The notes: a model not told the origin generated them from the letters alone. 64,000 nucleotides of DNA from Cepaea nemoralis (GCA_014155875.1 JACEFZ010015006.1:47501-111500); one strand, 5' to 3'; numbered from the stretch's first letter, positions 24,120 to 35,341 are shown. Made by a program: numbers and translations.

Positions 24120-24345
24120 GGATGGATATAGTGAGGGCTGGTCTGTTTCGCAAGATCAGTTCCGCGTCTAGCGTTCGTTGTCTCGTATGGCTGTGTGAGG
24201 TGCACCAAAATGGGATCTTCCCAGCCAACGCAAGTTAGCGAGGCAGGCGTTTCGAGAATGTAACCGCATCGTGCAGCCAGGGTCGTGGATTGAGCGGGCA
24301 AAGGAGCAAAATTTGTACGACCGTTCGACAAAGTCTAGATAAGCG

Positions 24346-24421
<76 letters not shown>

Positions 24422-24470
24422 AGTAGTGGGCCTGCAGTCAGTAAGCTGGTATAGCTTTTTTTATATATAT
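24120..24470 (+). repeat. Arm 2 of long inverted repeat (copy R5), with (CT)n
   Basis: Inverted partner of 22450-22790, containing (CT)n at 24351-24418. It ends at AAGCTGGTATAGCTTTTTTT and lacks the rRNA-like part that follows in R1. It directly follows a family C LINE tail. Confidence 0.8.
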
Positions 24471-24519
24471 TTGCGAGATATATATCAATATATATATATC
24501 AATATATATATCAAACAAT

Positions 24520-24919
24520 CTCAAACTTGGACTGTATCTAAATCGCGCTTTCGGAAAATCAACACCTGCGAGATGAGATGCCTGATGAGAGCTGTTAACT
24601 TAACAATCCGAGATCGAGTAAGATATGCGGTTATCAGACAGACAGTGGGATCAACACCTTGTGGCACAATTATTGAAAGACAGAAGACCAAGTGGTTTGG
24701 CCTTGTCGTTAGAATGCAACACCAACAACTATCTTCACTGGCCTTACATCAAAGATCATCTGCGATTAGGCCAAGAGGACGTCCAAGAAGAAACTGGATC
24801 AACGACATCAAAGACATTGTACAATCACACGCAATGACACTATCCAGTGCCGCCCACAGGGCGTTGGAGCGCAAATTATTCCTCCCCACGCCGCTTGAAG
24901 GCAGAAGTGGAATACGATG

Positions 24920-24920
<1 letters not shown>
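24520..24920 (+). mobile_element. LINE family A copy 2, 3' end
   Basis: Plus frame: SQTWTVSKSRFRKINTCEMR, TIRDRVRYAVIRQTVGSTPC, KWFGLVVRMQHQQL, RPRGRPRRNWINDI, with the same C-terminus as copy 1 at 4183. It is 5'-truncated even more, about 400 bp long, and ends GATGA then TATATA, so the GAT tail is followed by (TA)n and (TG)n. Confidence 0.85.

Positions 24921-24979
<59 letters not shown>
24919..24979. repeat. (TA)n(TG)n compound microsatellite
   Basis: TA units to about 24940, then TG units to 24979, directly after the LINE A tail. Possibly grown from that tail. Confidence 0.95.
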
Positions 24980-24980
<1 letters not shown>

Positions 24981-25387
24981 GTCTGAAACTTTGTCTGGAA
25001 ACTGCTAAAGCCATTTAACATATTATTTATTTCTCACACACGCTGACAGATGTACTATGCAAATGCTCTATCTGATCTTTTCTGAGTAGCTACGAGGAAC
25101 ACGTATGACACCTGTTGAATTTTGCTTATTTGTTAGCTCGGAAGAGGACGGGATACTCGTCAAATCTGCGGTATCTATTTCACATGTGTTCAGCTTTAAA
25201 TGTTAGGTAAATATCACAACAATATCTTGTCAACACCTAATCGCCATTTTCTAACGTAAACGCATCTTGTAGAAAGACAGAAGACACGCCAGATAACCTC
25301 ATTAAAGAAAAGAACAGAGGTTACTTTTGGCAGCCATAGATATGGCAATTAGTATTCAGATGTCAGTTCATTATGCTCCTGTCTAAA
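24980..25387. other. Unassigned spacer
   Basis: No motif or repeat recognised. Confidence 0.5.
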
Positions 25388-25440
25388 ACACACACACACA
25401 CACACACACACAAATACACACACACACACACACACACACA
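25388..25440. repeat. (CA)n microsatellite
   Basis: CA array with one AAATA interruption near 25411. Confidence 0.95.
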
Positions 25441-25499
25441 CGTTTAAAGAAAGTATAATTTGTCACTAAGCAGTTTCCTTATATGGTTCGGTGATATTA

Positions 25500-25680
25500 T
25501 AGCGCCATCCCATTTTGTAGGCCTGAGATCGGCGAGGAAAAGGTGGCAAATGTTATCACTTTAGCCAGCGACGAGCCCTGGGGTCGAACTCGAGTCCAAA
25601 CTTGCTGATGACGTTCCCAGCGCAGTCCGCTATTAACATCGCCAGCCTGCCCAATACAAACATCAGTGACGTGAACAATA
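25500..25680 (-). mobile_element. Possible second tRNA-like SINE
   Basis: The minus strand has AGTTCGACCCC (B-box-like, about 25592-25582), preceded about 45 bp upstream by TGGCGATGTTAATAGCGG, which could be a worn A box. No A tail or duplication was found and no second copy seen, so this is tentative. Confidence 0.3.
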
Positions 25681-26157
25681 CACTAGCAGATGGACTATAA
25701 GTGATGGACATAGACATAATTTACCGCAGTTCCTCCTCCCCAAACATCTAACAACAGAAACCCGGTAGTTGAAGCTGACATCTCCATGGACGGAATCTAA
25801 CATTCGAAGTTTATATATTGAATACGATTACAACTATAATTTCACAACACATCGTTGTATCATGTTTTCACTGTTTCATTCTTTTATTGGCTTGCTAACC
25901 AAAATTGTACGCGTATAGGAGCAGGCTGTCGTTCGTCACACATCAGGCAGATGTTTTACATAGCACGATCCTTTAAAAAAATCAAACAGTGAATTTAAAC
26001 AATGACAGAAACAAACACTTGTACAGATTGAACTCGACAATAATGACTACCTCTCATAATTTAAACTAAATTTACTCATTTATACTATGTGAGATAAATA
26101 TAAAAGAATTGTAGCAAATATAATGAAACTGAAAAGGTCATAATCTATGAAACTATG

Positions 26158-26510
26158 TTGTTTGTCCATCAAGAATGATGATGACCAATCAATTCATCCA
26201 GTGGGATTGAAAGTATGGAGCCGTGAGTTCTAAGATGGCTGGTAAAGCACTTTTTGGCTAGAAATATTCTTTGACAATGTGGGCAAAGAATGCTTGACGT
26301 TCCAGGAGGAGGATCTCCTGCAATGGTTTTTCTGTCCAGCCTTTTTGTCACAGCTCTTGCAGTCCTGCTTCACAAGTGACTGTACCCTTGCGTAATGATG
26401 TACGCCACGAATTTCGGTCTTTGGCAGCAGTCTCCCAAGTGTCGTGATGCATTCCAAAAGCTTTTAGTGATATATTCGGAGTGTCTTTAAAGCGTTTCTT
26501 CTTACCGCCT
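26158..26510 (-). mobile_element. LINE family E copy 2, 3' end with finger
   Basis: Minus strand: KKRFKDTPNISLKAFGMHHD-like segment (26510-26430), then VKKL..CRRSS region, and the finger frame 26351-26169 with CPHCQRIF, SHLRTH and the end ELIGHHHS. One loop position is altered (KKCF instead of the usual RIGL-like sequence). Here the site that is interrupted in copy 1 is uninterrupted (GTACGCCACGAATTTCGGTC), which gives the empty-site sequence. The 3' end carries ATTGGTCATCATCATTC then TTGATGGACAAACA. Confidence 0.82.
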
Positions 26511-26639
26511 TATGAAACTATATTGGGTAGTTGCATACACAATATTACTGGTATGTTTAAATGCAGGATGTTGATGCCAATACCATTCACGCATGGACCA
26601 CACCTGCAGAAAGCAACCACCATGGCAGACATACACGTC

Positions 26640-26885
26640 TATAGAGGTTTGTTAAAATGTGTTGAGCATGTTATGAGAAGAAATGAATTGGAGAACTTCG
26701 TGACAACTAGCAAGATCGAAAGGAAGAGACCAAGGGAAGACCGAGAAGTAAATACCTGGATGGTTTGGCCACATGGCATGGTAGAGTACAGAAACATGGA
26801 GCTGATCCACGGTTCTGGTGATCGAGTGAAATGGCCTAACATGACCGCCCACGCTTATCGGCATGGCACATAACTGATGGATGGA
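26640..26885 (+). mobile_element. RTE-like LINE family C 3' end
   Basis: Plus strand: [62 protein letters not shown] then a TGATGGATGGA tail. Short, 5'-truncated. Confidence 0.8.
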
Positions 26886-27089
26886 GAGGTTTGTCAATGC
26901 ATCGAAGAAATGCAAAGATGTGAATAAATACCATATTTGGGAGGCTTCAGAGCGAATAAAAAGCCAAGATGGTTAGGTTAATAATTATTTACTACACAGC
27001 GCAATAACAGAGGCAGACAACGAAGCCGAGAGAGAAGTAACTACGGTGACGATATGGACAAGATGGAATGAAGTTATAACTCAGCAGAA

Positions 27090-27200
27090 ACTAGACCACA
27101 GCAAAACAAATAGCATTCCCGCGCCCTAGTATATTCGAACCTGGCAGACCCAACTAGTATATTCGAGCCCTACCATATTCGCGCTCTGGCAAGCTCACGA
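27090..27200. repeat. Short direct repetition of a TATATTCG word
   Basis: AGTATATTCGA occurs twice and CATATTCGC once within about 60 bp, with similar GC-rich spacers (CCTGGCAGACCC, GCCCTACC, GCTCTGGC). Too short to classify. Confidence 0.5.
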
Positions 27201-27224
27201 TCTACTTGTCGTTTTTTTTTTTTT

Positions 27225-28075
27225 GGTGATTCATTCATTGCTTAGTAATTCACAAACTGGTTTAATATTCTACACATATACGAGATGTAAATTATACGCA
27301 TACACTATCTACAAGTATAGTGTTAAAGAATGGTACTTACAAACTACTAAACACACTAATGAATAAAATAAGCAAGAAAAAAAAAAACAAGAATTAATCA
27401 TTGCAAATTCGAAAGATGTCATTAAATATTTTGTGTTCTCAACCCTTCATATACTAATTAATGTACACTATGTTGCCGTTTACTTCTGTCATCTATCCTA
27501 AATTGGAGCAGAAACCCTCCACTAACTCAAGCCAAGCCGTCTTTTCGTTTGTTATCTCTTAATACTAGCACAGTATTTGTATCTTGTGATGCATCCGTCT
27601 CAAATTCTATCCTCAGTGTGAGTTATATCTGCCTCTATTTCCTTTTCTGCATGGGTTCTAGAGAAAGTTTAAAACAAAGTTAGTTGCATATCCTTTACAG
27701 GACGTCGCAGTCAACACTAGCAAGTTTACGTTCAGTAGTTTGCCATTGCTTTCTGAATGACCGGCACTCATACTATTTCGTAATAAACCAACGCAATACA
27801 GTTTGTTGCCAAATCGTCTTCCGCTGTGCCACGAACTCGAGTAAGATGAATTAAGAATTGCGTCCGTAACGCCATAGCCAAAGACGGCCTACAGAACGGA
27901 CTTTATATAAATATTATTATCAGGTTTTCACAAATATGTGTCTCATGTAGTGCAAATCGCTTTACTCACCTCTTGATTATTTTTACTTTGTCTATTTCTC
28001 CTAAGCTCCTTACTAGTGATTTCGTCATACCGTATTTATTATTATATCCTGAACAGGACCAGTTACTGAATCGTT
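27225..28075. repeat. Dispersed repeat X copy 1
   Basis: Matches 33960-34510 over several hundred bases (GAATTAATCATTG, TTCGAAAGATGTCATTAAAT, AGCTCCTTA.TAGTGATT). It is interrupted by a SINE at 27682-27905 that the second copy lacks. It may be the 5' part of family C LINE copies, but I could not find an endonuclease motif. Confidence 0.7.
27682..27905 (-). mobile_element. Degenerate tRNA-derived SINE inside repeat X
   Basis: Minus-strand element with ATATCCTTTACAGGACGTCG and GTAGTTTGCCATTGCTTTC on the plus strand and a decayed head. A block of the body is missing between the 3' end and the AGCAAGTTTACGTTCAG part. The uninterrupted state is seen near 34360. Confidence 0.75.
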
Positions 28076-29254
28076 GTTGTTTATTAGCAATTGTTTCAGT
28101 CATCCAGCATGTTTGTGACCCATACATGTATGATGCCGTGCCTATTGAATTCTTATTTTACTATCTCCATCCATCCTCCAGTTTTCTTTATATTGCAACG
28201 TATCTAAGTAAGTAGTGCAGCTTGCCGTCTTTACAGACGAAAATATATGAATTGGAGCAGAGCTAGAATCCAAAACACAATGCATGGGCATTAAATCTCA
28301 GAACACGTGTTGTCTATGCAGCATGATCCCTCACTCGGCTTTGCCTTGTTATTTCCAGAGGAAAGGATAACCAGTACGTCTGGAACAAGGTAGGCTGCAG
28401 ATGCTGGCGGCTCAGCATCAAACTCCCAAGAGCAGGAGGTGTATAACTCAACCAACTGGCGTGAAGTTATGATCATCATCACGTGCCATGCCGAAAAGCG
28501 TGGGCTATCATGTTTTGCCATCTCACGCGATCACTAGCACCGTGGATCATCTTAATGTTCTTGTCTCGACCATGCCACCTGACCAAGCCATCCAGGTATC
28601 TACTTTTTATGCCTTCCCTTTGTTCTCCTCTCTTCGATCTTGCCAGTTGTCCCCAAGTTCTCCAATTTATTTCTTCTCATAACGTGACCAAAACAATTGT
28701 GACGGTTTACGTCTAATAACTCTAATCAGTTAACGATTTTCATTTGTTTCTCGTAGGACCTGCTGGGTAGTTTTTCTGTCTGCCCATTGCATCCTTTGTA
28801 TTTTCCTCAGAAACCACATTTCCACAGCCATCAGATGATTTTAATTGATAATTACCCACACTTCACATTCTTACAAAATCACAGGTTCTAATTAGAAAAT
28901 TAACAATCTTTTTCTCATTGCCAATGACGTCATTTTATTGGTCAGTATGTTTTACATCTTGCGATAGCCTACCTTCGAAATGGCGATTCTTGCTCTAATC
29001 TTTTCAAGGCTTCTCCCACCAGATATTATGACTGTTCTGAGATAATTGTAATTATTCACTTGTTAAGAGTATTTCCATTTACCTGTATATTTTAATAACG
29101 AAGACACAAACAATAGATTGCACGATTTATTGCCTGGCATATTTCGCTGCATCTCGTCAGGTACATACTGCAGAAATCACACAACTTACGTGAATTAATT
29201 AGATAAATCCTTCAAACTGAAATATACACTTGTTCGCACAGTAATGTTGATTGT

Positions 29255-29735
29255 CTACCACGGTAATTTTAAACTGACTAACATGTCTTTCTGCTTACAC
29301 AAGGACGGCTTACGAAGGTTGATTAGTATAGCTTCAGCAAACTTTAACAATCGACTACTTTGTGTGTTGAACAACACACGGAAGGCACTGTCTCTTTCAA
29401 CCACGTGAGCACTCTCGAGCACATGTCTCCCGACCGATGAAGCCAGACTTTTCCGGTGTGTCGGCCTGCCTAGGCTACCATCTTCTGTGTGTAGTATCTT
29501 GTCCAACCAATTCGGAATATGTTCCGAAACCCTGCAATGTAACTGTCGCTCAGTTCTGCCTATGTAGATGGCCTCGCATCTGCATGTAAATTGGTAAATA
29601 CAATTTGATTTGGCGTACAAAGCTACAGGTTCTTTTACTACTGGGACTAGGATCGGTGTGTTTCTGTACCTGATGACTAGAGCTGCAGCACAGAATGTTC
29701 GCTCGACTGCTGTGGTGAGCCGGTCCCGCATCTTC
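29255..29735 (-). pseudogene. Inverted copy of the GIY-YIG endonuclease
   Basis: A minus-strand frame with the same RDRLTTAVERTFCAAALVIR start, IYIGRTERQLHCRVSEHIP core and C-terminus as 30269-30744. Differences seen include AHVVERD for GHVVERD and KQKDMLVSL for KQNVMLVSL. It forms the left arm of the inverted repeat and lacks an RT. Confidence 0.88.
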
Positions 29736-30113
29736 ATGGCACACGTAGAAGAAAAGAGATCCTCAGAAATCAATAACTTGGCCTTTTACCGTCGTTACGT
29801 GGACGATATACTAATTATCACCACAGACGAGCTACAAGCAACGTCGTTCCAGGCCACAATGAACGAGACACATATAAACATCTCTTTATCTATGGAACAC
29901 GAACACAACGAAGCGTTGCCGTTTCTAGATATCCTAATGAGACGTAGAGCAGATGGCACAATTCAAAGATCGGTGTACCGCAAAGAAACATGGACTGGCC
30001 AATACTTAACTTTTCAGAGCTTCGCACCTGTCCAGTACAAACGGGGCTTAGTACGGACCCTGTTTGACCGTGCTAGGAAGATATGCACCCAGGACACTGA
30101 CAGAGGAATTTAA
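29736..30113 (+). pseudogene. Penelope-like reverse transcriptase fragment
   Basis: An open plus frame encodes about 125 residues with FYRRYVDDILIITTDE, the RT motif C with YVDD, then LSMEHEHNEALPFLDILMRR and SVYRKETWTGQYLTFQS. These are typical of Penelope-like RT C-terminal palm and thumb. The N-terminal fingers and motif A are absent because the inverted arm abuts it. A frameshift near 30064-30113 separates it from the endonuclease frame. Confidence 0.88.
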
Positions 30114-30744
30114 AACTCTGAAGAATGCCTTAAACCTGAATGGGTACTCCACAGGATTTATAAAGCGCCACTGCCAACAGCCCAAACCGAAATCAGAAGT
30201 AACTACAGTCCCTAAACTCAAAGTATTCATCCAGCTAACCTTCCGAGGAGATGACGTAATGCAACGTCTGCGGGACCGGCTCACCACAGCAGTCGAGCGA
30301 ACATTCTGTGCTGCAGCTCTAGTCATCAGGTACAGAAACACACCGATCCCAGTCCCAGCAGTAAAAGAACCTGTAGCTTTGTACGCCAAATCAAATTGTA
30401 TTTACCAATTTACATGCAGATGCGAGGCCATCTACATAGGCAGAACTGAGCGACAGTTACATTGCAGGGTTTCGGAACATATTCCGAATTGGTTGGACAA
30501 GATACTACACACAGAAGATGGTAGCCTAGGCAGGCCGACACACCGGAAAAGTCTGGCTTCATCGGTCGGGAGACATGTGCTCGAGAGTGGTCACGTGGTT
30601 GAAAGAGACAGTGCCTTCCGTGTGTTGTTCAACACACAAAGTAGTCGATTGTTAAAGTTTGCTGAAGCTATACTAATCAACCTTCGTAAGCCGTCCTTGT
30701 GTAAGCAGAACGTCATGTTAGTCAGTTTAAAATTACCGTGGTAG
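30064..30744 (+). pseudogene. Penelope-like linker and GIY-YIG endonuclease
   Basis: Open frame of about 226 residues. It has the RT-endonuclease linker (HCQQPKPKSEVTTVPKLKVF, FRGDDVMQRLRDRLTTAV), a KEPVALYAKSNCIYQFTC zinc-type segment and the GIY-YIG nuclease core (AIYIGRTERQLHCRVSEHIP, with catalytic Arg and a later Glu in FAEAILINL). This nuclease nicks DNA to prime reverse transcription. The domain looks intact to the C-terminus, and the inverted partner at 29735-29255 encodes the same domain with few changes. Confidence 0.9.
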
Positions 30745-31123
30745 ACAATCGACATTACTGTGCGAACATGTGTATATTTCAGTTTGAAGGATTTATCTAA
30801 TTAATTCACGTAAGTTGTGTGATTTCTGCAGTATGTACCTGACGAGATGCAGCGAAATATGCCAGGCAATAAATCGTGCAATCTATTGTTTGTGTCTTCG
30901 TTATTCAAATTCATCACGGGAAAACATTGTTTTGAATTACCTATATATGACATTGCGGTATTTCCTTCTTCCTAGTGACGACCATAATCTGTCTTCTAAC
31001 CACTTAATACTAATCCTAGTTGTGCACTGTGTGTTACTATCGCAGGTACTAAATGTTGCAGGTCTTGCTCGTTGTCTGCAATCAATACTGTTTCATCCGC
31101 AAATCTAATGTTATTGATGTTTC

Positions 31124-31655
31124 GTCCTTATAACATAACGGATAGCATCATTGCACAATTTGCCAACTGAAGCACATCTAACAGATATTTTGCCGCACCA
31201 AATAGAACTACGTATACCTTACGGCACACTTGACAGATCTATTAATATAATTGTTATCGAAGCGACTCAGAATAGTACACAGATTGGATGAAGCAGGGGA
31301 ACATGGGGAACTGATTGTAATTCTCCCATGATAACGATCCAGGTTCCCAGGTTCATCCAGAGAACCCTTTCTTTTATTCTAAACAATGTCCTACTGGACC
31401 ATCATGAAATTATGGGGACTTTTTTTTTTTGGGGGGGGGGGGGGGGGGGTTTGAGCTAATTGGGTTCTTTTAGAAGGAACACATTTCTGGTGTGTTTTCT
31501 AACTTATCTGATGCTTCCCTAGACCCGTCGAGATCTCTATGGTCTAGTTTCACTACCAAGACTTTTAATCACTATTAGGAATTAGTCCAGATCTCTAGCT
31601 AAAAAGAGTACGAGGGATGCACATAGTGCATCTGATTCTTACCACCATTTTCACC
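31124..31655. other. Unassigned insert in LINE C copy 2, with T11G19
   Basis: About 530 bp not present in other family C copies, between TTGATGTTTCGTCC and sequence resuming near 31656. It holds a run of 19 G (31431-31449) preceded by 11 T. No coding motif or duplication was identified. Confidence 0.5.
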
Positions 31656-32395
31656 ACCTTACAGTCCTCTTCTACATTTCGCAAAATATTTACAGGATAG
31701 AGGGAAAAAAAAGATCTGGCGATATTACATATCCCTGTTTCACGCCTCTCTTAATAGGCTGATATTGACTTGCTTCAGTATCAATCCTTATGACAGTTTG
31801 TTGTTTCCAATATATGTCTTTTACAAGTTTAACGTCTTCCCATCAATTAGCATCCGTAAGAACGTCATCGCGATGACATGCCTTACTTTCTCGAAAGCCT
31901 TTGTGTTGTCAATAAAGCAAGATGTAGGTCTTTATGTACTTCTATAGAACGTTCAATGAATGTTATCAGCATGTACACATTATTTACTGTACCCTGGCCT
32001 TTAAACAACCCACATTGTTCTTCTCTTATTTCTGGTTGTGGTTACTTCCTGACTCTTTGCATGGCATTCTTAGCTAACTCTTCGTGATATAGCTATTTAT
32101 ACTAATTGTTCGATTCTGATCGCATTCCAAGGCTACTGATTTCTTCGTGATGGCAATAAATATATAATTACATAATTCAGGAGGTATATCTCTAGTATCA
32201 TATATTGCGATCAGCAGTCTGGTGACCTTGCCTATTCATATTATTATAAGGCATTGATCATTTGGGTTATGGCTATCTGGTCAAGAGTTCTTGCTAGTTT
32301 TCATATGGATAAGAGCATTTCGAACGTCTATCTTCGAAATTTAGGGTCCTTCTTTTTATGCCGATTGTTTATTTTTAAATTTTTTTTTATTTGTT

Positions 32396-32637
32396 TATGT
32401 TGCATATCCCTTACAGGACTTTGAAGCCATACCAGAATTTTTCAGCTGCTGTTGATGTACTAGGCGAGTTTTTAACGTCAAGTAGTTTGCCATTTCTTTC
32501 TGAAAGACGGGCTCACATACTCGTGTAAGTTACCAGCGCGGCGCGAACCGCTGCCGATTCTCGCAGCTGCTGTTTTCTGCACGTGAATATACGGATTATG
32601 AACAATTTCGTTAACTCCTTGACCAGGGATACCAGCA
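32396..32637 (-). mobile_element. Old tRNA-derived SINE inside LINE C copy 2
   Basis: Minus-strand element with ATATCCCTTACAGGACTTTG, TTTTTCAGCTGCTGTTGAT, GTAGTTTGCCATTTCTTTC and a worn B box (CGCGCGGCGCGAACCG region). Diverged more than the subfamily b copies at 8422 and 19569. Confidence 0.8.
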
Positions 32638-33296
32638 GTCTGATATTGACCTACTTTATTTTTATTATTCCGAATCTTATACTTTTATTCTATCATACAG
32701 GTCTTTCACATAGTCTGACCAAATACGTAATATCTGAACTTTTTCTATTATGACTTTTCCATATATGGTTTTCAGGCAACCCGTTGATATGTGTGTTCTT
32801 TTGTTAGTGGCGTCATTAATTCTTTTGTGCTTTAATTTGGTATTCCGGGTGTTGTGTTGGTGTTCAATTTCCCTGAAATTGGCCTCAAGCCATTATTTTA
32901 TTTTTTGTATTTTTTTGTTGTATTTTTGCTTCTTTGCATAGTTTCCCAATTGTCTTCATATTTCTTCATATTTGTCAAGGTTATTTTTGTTAGTTCTTCA
33001 CATTTCCATTATTTGTAAGGATATATTCCGGCATCCATTTCTTACGTGCCATCATCTTTGTTTTTGGGATGGTTGTTGCTGCAGCATGGTTGACTGATTT
33101 CTTTGATATTTCCCGTTGGTCGCTGACATCTTGAAATAATATTTCCAAATCGGACAATGCATCAAATATGTTGAGTACTTCTATAGTTGAATGTATCTTT
33201 TGACTCCTAACTTTTCAGTGCCAGTAGATCAAATTGTTGTGTTTTTTTAGTGTATATGTGACTTTCTTTAATTGTATATGTATATTGCTTATGATT

Positions 33297-33367
33297 AACC
33301 CATTGTGCAATGAGATTTTGGCCAAAATCCAATCCACATGTGTCAAGACGGCAAGGTGCCACTCACT
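33297..33367 (+). repeat. Recurrent 70-bp tail (same as 10857-10927)
   Basis: CATTGTGCAATGAGATTTTG and GTGCCACTCA match the end of the 28S-derived retroposon at 10.9 kb. It holds a 14-bp palindrome ATTTTGGCCAAAAT. It interrupts family C sequence (compare 19820), so it looks like a severely 5'-truncated insertion of the same retroposon. Confidence 0.65.
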
Positions 33368-33959
33368 CACAATCTATGATCGCTGTAGCAGTCAAAACTT
33401 GGTATAGTTTTCACGACTTTTAGGGCATTTCGAAATCTCCTGTTGATGAGAATGTAATCAGTCTGATTTCTGATCTAATGATCAGGACTCCTCCATATCG
33501 AATAATCTCCTTGGGTGATGGCGATATGCGTTTCCAATAATCATATCACGCTCTTTTGCCAACTCTACGAGTCTTCAGCCTCTTTCATTATTTCCCCTAG
33601 TCCATACTTGCCTACTATGTATCCGGCCTCTTGATTTCCAACTGTGGCATTCAAGTCACCCATTATTAAAGTGAAGTTATATCGAAGGGTGATATGGTTG
33701 TCATTATATTTGTGTGTCAGTTACGAATGTCCAGACTAAGATTACTCTATAGGTACACAATGTAAGAATTAAATCTGGCAATGGATTGATGGGTTAACAT
33801 ACTGGTTGAGTCAATACATCGTCGCCATGGTGAACGAGGGCAGTGTAAGTGATTCACGATGTATACTGCGATCGAAACACTGCTGCAGGTTATTTGGAAG
33901 GTGACTTCTATGCGCCTGTTATCAGTCAATGGCATGCGCGTCGATCGTTCAGGAAACAC

Positions 33960-34510
33960 TGGGAAACTACTGAACGTAAAATTTCCTAGTTATTCACAAA
34001 CTAATATAAAATTCTACACATAGCCTGTGTAAAATATCCATATATTGTAAAATAATGGTACTTACTAATACCTGACCACACAATGAATAAAATAAACAAG
34101 AAAAAAAAGAAAAAAAAAAGAATTAATCATTGTATATTCGAAAGATGTCATTAAATACTTTGTTTTCTATACCCTTCATATACTATTCAGTATACAATAT
34201 GCTGCCTTCTACTTCTGTTCTCTATCGTAATTGGAGCGAAAACCCACAACTAACTCATGCCAAAGTCGTCCTATCCTTTGCTATATCTTACAGCTTGCAC
34301 AATGGTCTTATCGTGTGATACGTTTGTCTCTAATTCTACAGACATGACAACTCATACATATAATTTTCAGGTTGTCACAAATGTTTTTCCTCACCTCTTC
34401 TTTCTTGTTAATCTGTCTACTTCTCAGCCTGAGCTCCTTAATAGTGATTATGTCATACAATTTATAGAATTATATTCTGTCCAGAAACCAGTTACTGGGT
34501 GAATTTATTT
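33960..34510. repeat. Dispersed repeat X copy 2
   Basis: Matches 27225-28075 without the SINE. It ends close to the C19 run. Confidence 0.7.
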
Positions 34511-34533
34511 TAACAACATATATTTTAATTATT

Positions 34534-34552
34534 CCCCCCCCCCCCCCCCCCC
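34534..34552. repeat. C19 homopolymer
   Basis: Uninterrupted run of 19 C. Confidence 0.95.
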
Positions 34553-34779
34553 GTGTCTAACATATGCATCTGTGTTGCTTTTGACTTTTGCAGTCGTACT
34601 TTACTACTTAATCAGTGCTCTATTTAGCTTTTAAATATTGCTACATAAACATTGTATAATTACACCAATTGGAGTGCAATTTAACGAAGGGTGTTTGCAG
34701 TATCATTTACTTATTTCCCTTATCATTGTCTTTCCATTACGGATGTTGATAGCAAATTGTTCTGACATGATATCAATGA

Positions 34780-35341
34780 TGTTTAGTTTAGCTTGAAAGC
34801 TAGCCGGTAGGCGTCCAGTGATTTTGCATGTATCACCTTGCACCAGGAGGGCGCGCTTTAGCGATGCTACTCTTGGCCTGCGTGAATAGTCCGTCTGTAT
34901 GACAGATATCTGGTTGATCCTGCCAGTAGTCATATGCTTGTCTCACTGACGAGGCTCAGCCATTTTTTGGGAGATTTGCTCGCAACTTAGACGAGCAATA
35001 TCTTCTGTGGGCAGAATCTCGTTGGCCGCATGTTGTGTGGTCTGTTCTGGCGGTCAGTCTGTCTGTCCGAATGATATCTGGTTGATCCCTTCATTAGTCA
35101 TACGCTTGTCACTACGCTTGTTTCAAAACTGAAAATCAAGGAATTGACGGAAGGGTCGTTCGCACGAGGCTCTAGGCTACCATATGTTTCTGAGAGTCAC
35201 CATATACAGGAACAACTGACGTGTGGCAACCTAACGTCCACTGCACCTGTGTCCGTCTCCAGTCGTCTTGCCATGCTCGCCACTGGAACTCGATAGACAC
35301 GGGTGAGAGAGTGAAGCCGAAGAAGTTGCGCAGCTCTTCCT
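34780..35341 (+). mobile_element. rRNA-mosaic repeat copy R2 (18S 5' end, 36-nt match)
   Basis: The plus strand has AGCTTGAAAGC, GTAGGCGTCCAGTG and GCGATGCTACTCTTGGC as in R1. At 34910-34945 come 36 bases that by memory equal the universal start of 18S rRNA (CTGGTTGATCCTGCCAGTAG onward). Then follow the GACGAGCAATATCT module, a second, worn 18S start at 35078-35110, the GGAATTGACGGAAGGG block at 35140-35155 and a worn 28S-like ATACAGGAACAACTGACGTG at 35204-35223. It stops at GTTGCGCAGCTCTTCC, where a family C LINE begins, and its remainder is at 36425-36555. Confidence 0.8.

Larger units (their letters stand above)
29094..30936 (+). mobile_element. Penelope-like element with inverted terminal copy
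   Basis: A plus-strand RT/GIY-YIG element whose 3' 637 bp (30269-30905) is repeated almost perfectly in inverted orientation at its 5' side (29096-29730). It interrupts family C within the word TTACCTGTATATT (29081-29093), which reappears as TTACCTATATAT at 30937-30948, a probable target duplication. Partial and inverted terminal copies are a known habit of Penelope-like elements. Near identity of the arms implies recent insertion. The RT is 5'-incomplete. Confidence 0.88.
28480..33680 (-). mobile_element. RTE-like LINE family C copy 2, heavily nested
   Basis: Family C pieces in order on the minus strand: endonuclease half 33680-32640, RT half 32394-31656 and 31123-30937, 3' half 29093-28480. 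Together they make one roughly 3-kb element. The RT motif C reads NNIRFADETVLI (about 31110-31075), so the second catalytic Asp is now Glu. Interruptions: a Penelope-like element (29094-30936), an unassigned insert (31124-31655), a SINE (32396-32637) and a 70-bp tail fragment (33297-33367). Confidence 0.75.

Noticed and set aside
31124..31655. G19 run as a telomere or recombination signal
   Set aside because: Homopolymer, not a telomeric hexamer; similar runs are scattered in the window.
34910..34945. Functional 18S rRNA gene
   Set aside because: Only about 36 nt match, then the sequence diverges; the full 1.8-kb gene is absent and the segment recurs inside a dispersed repeat.
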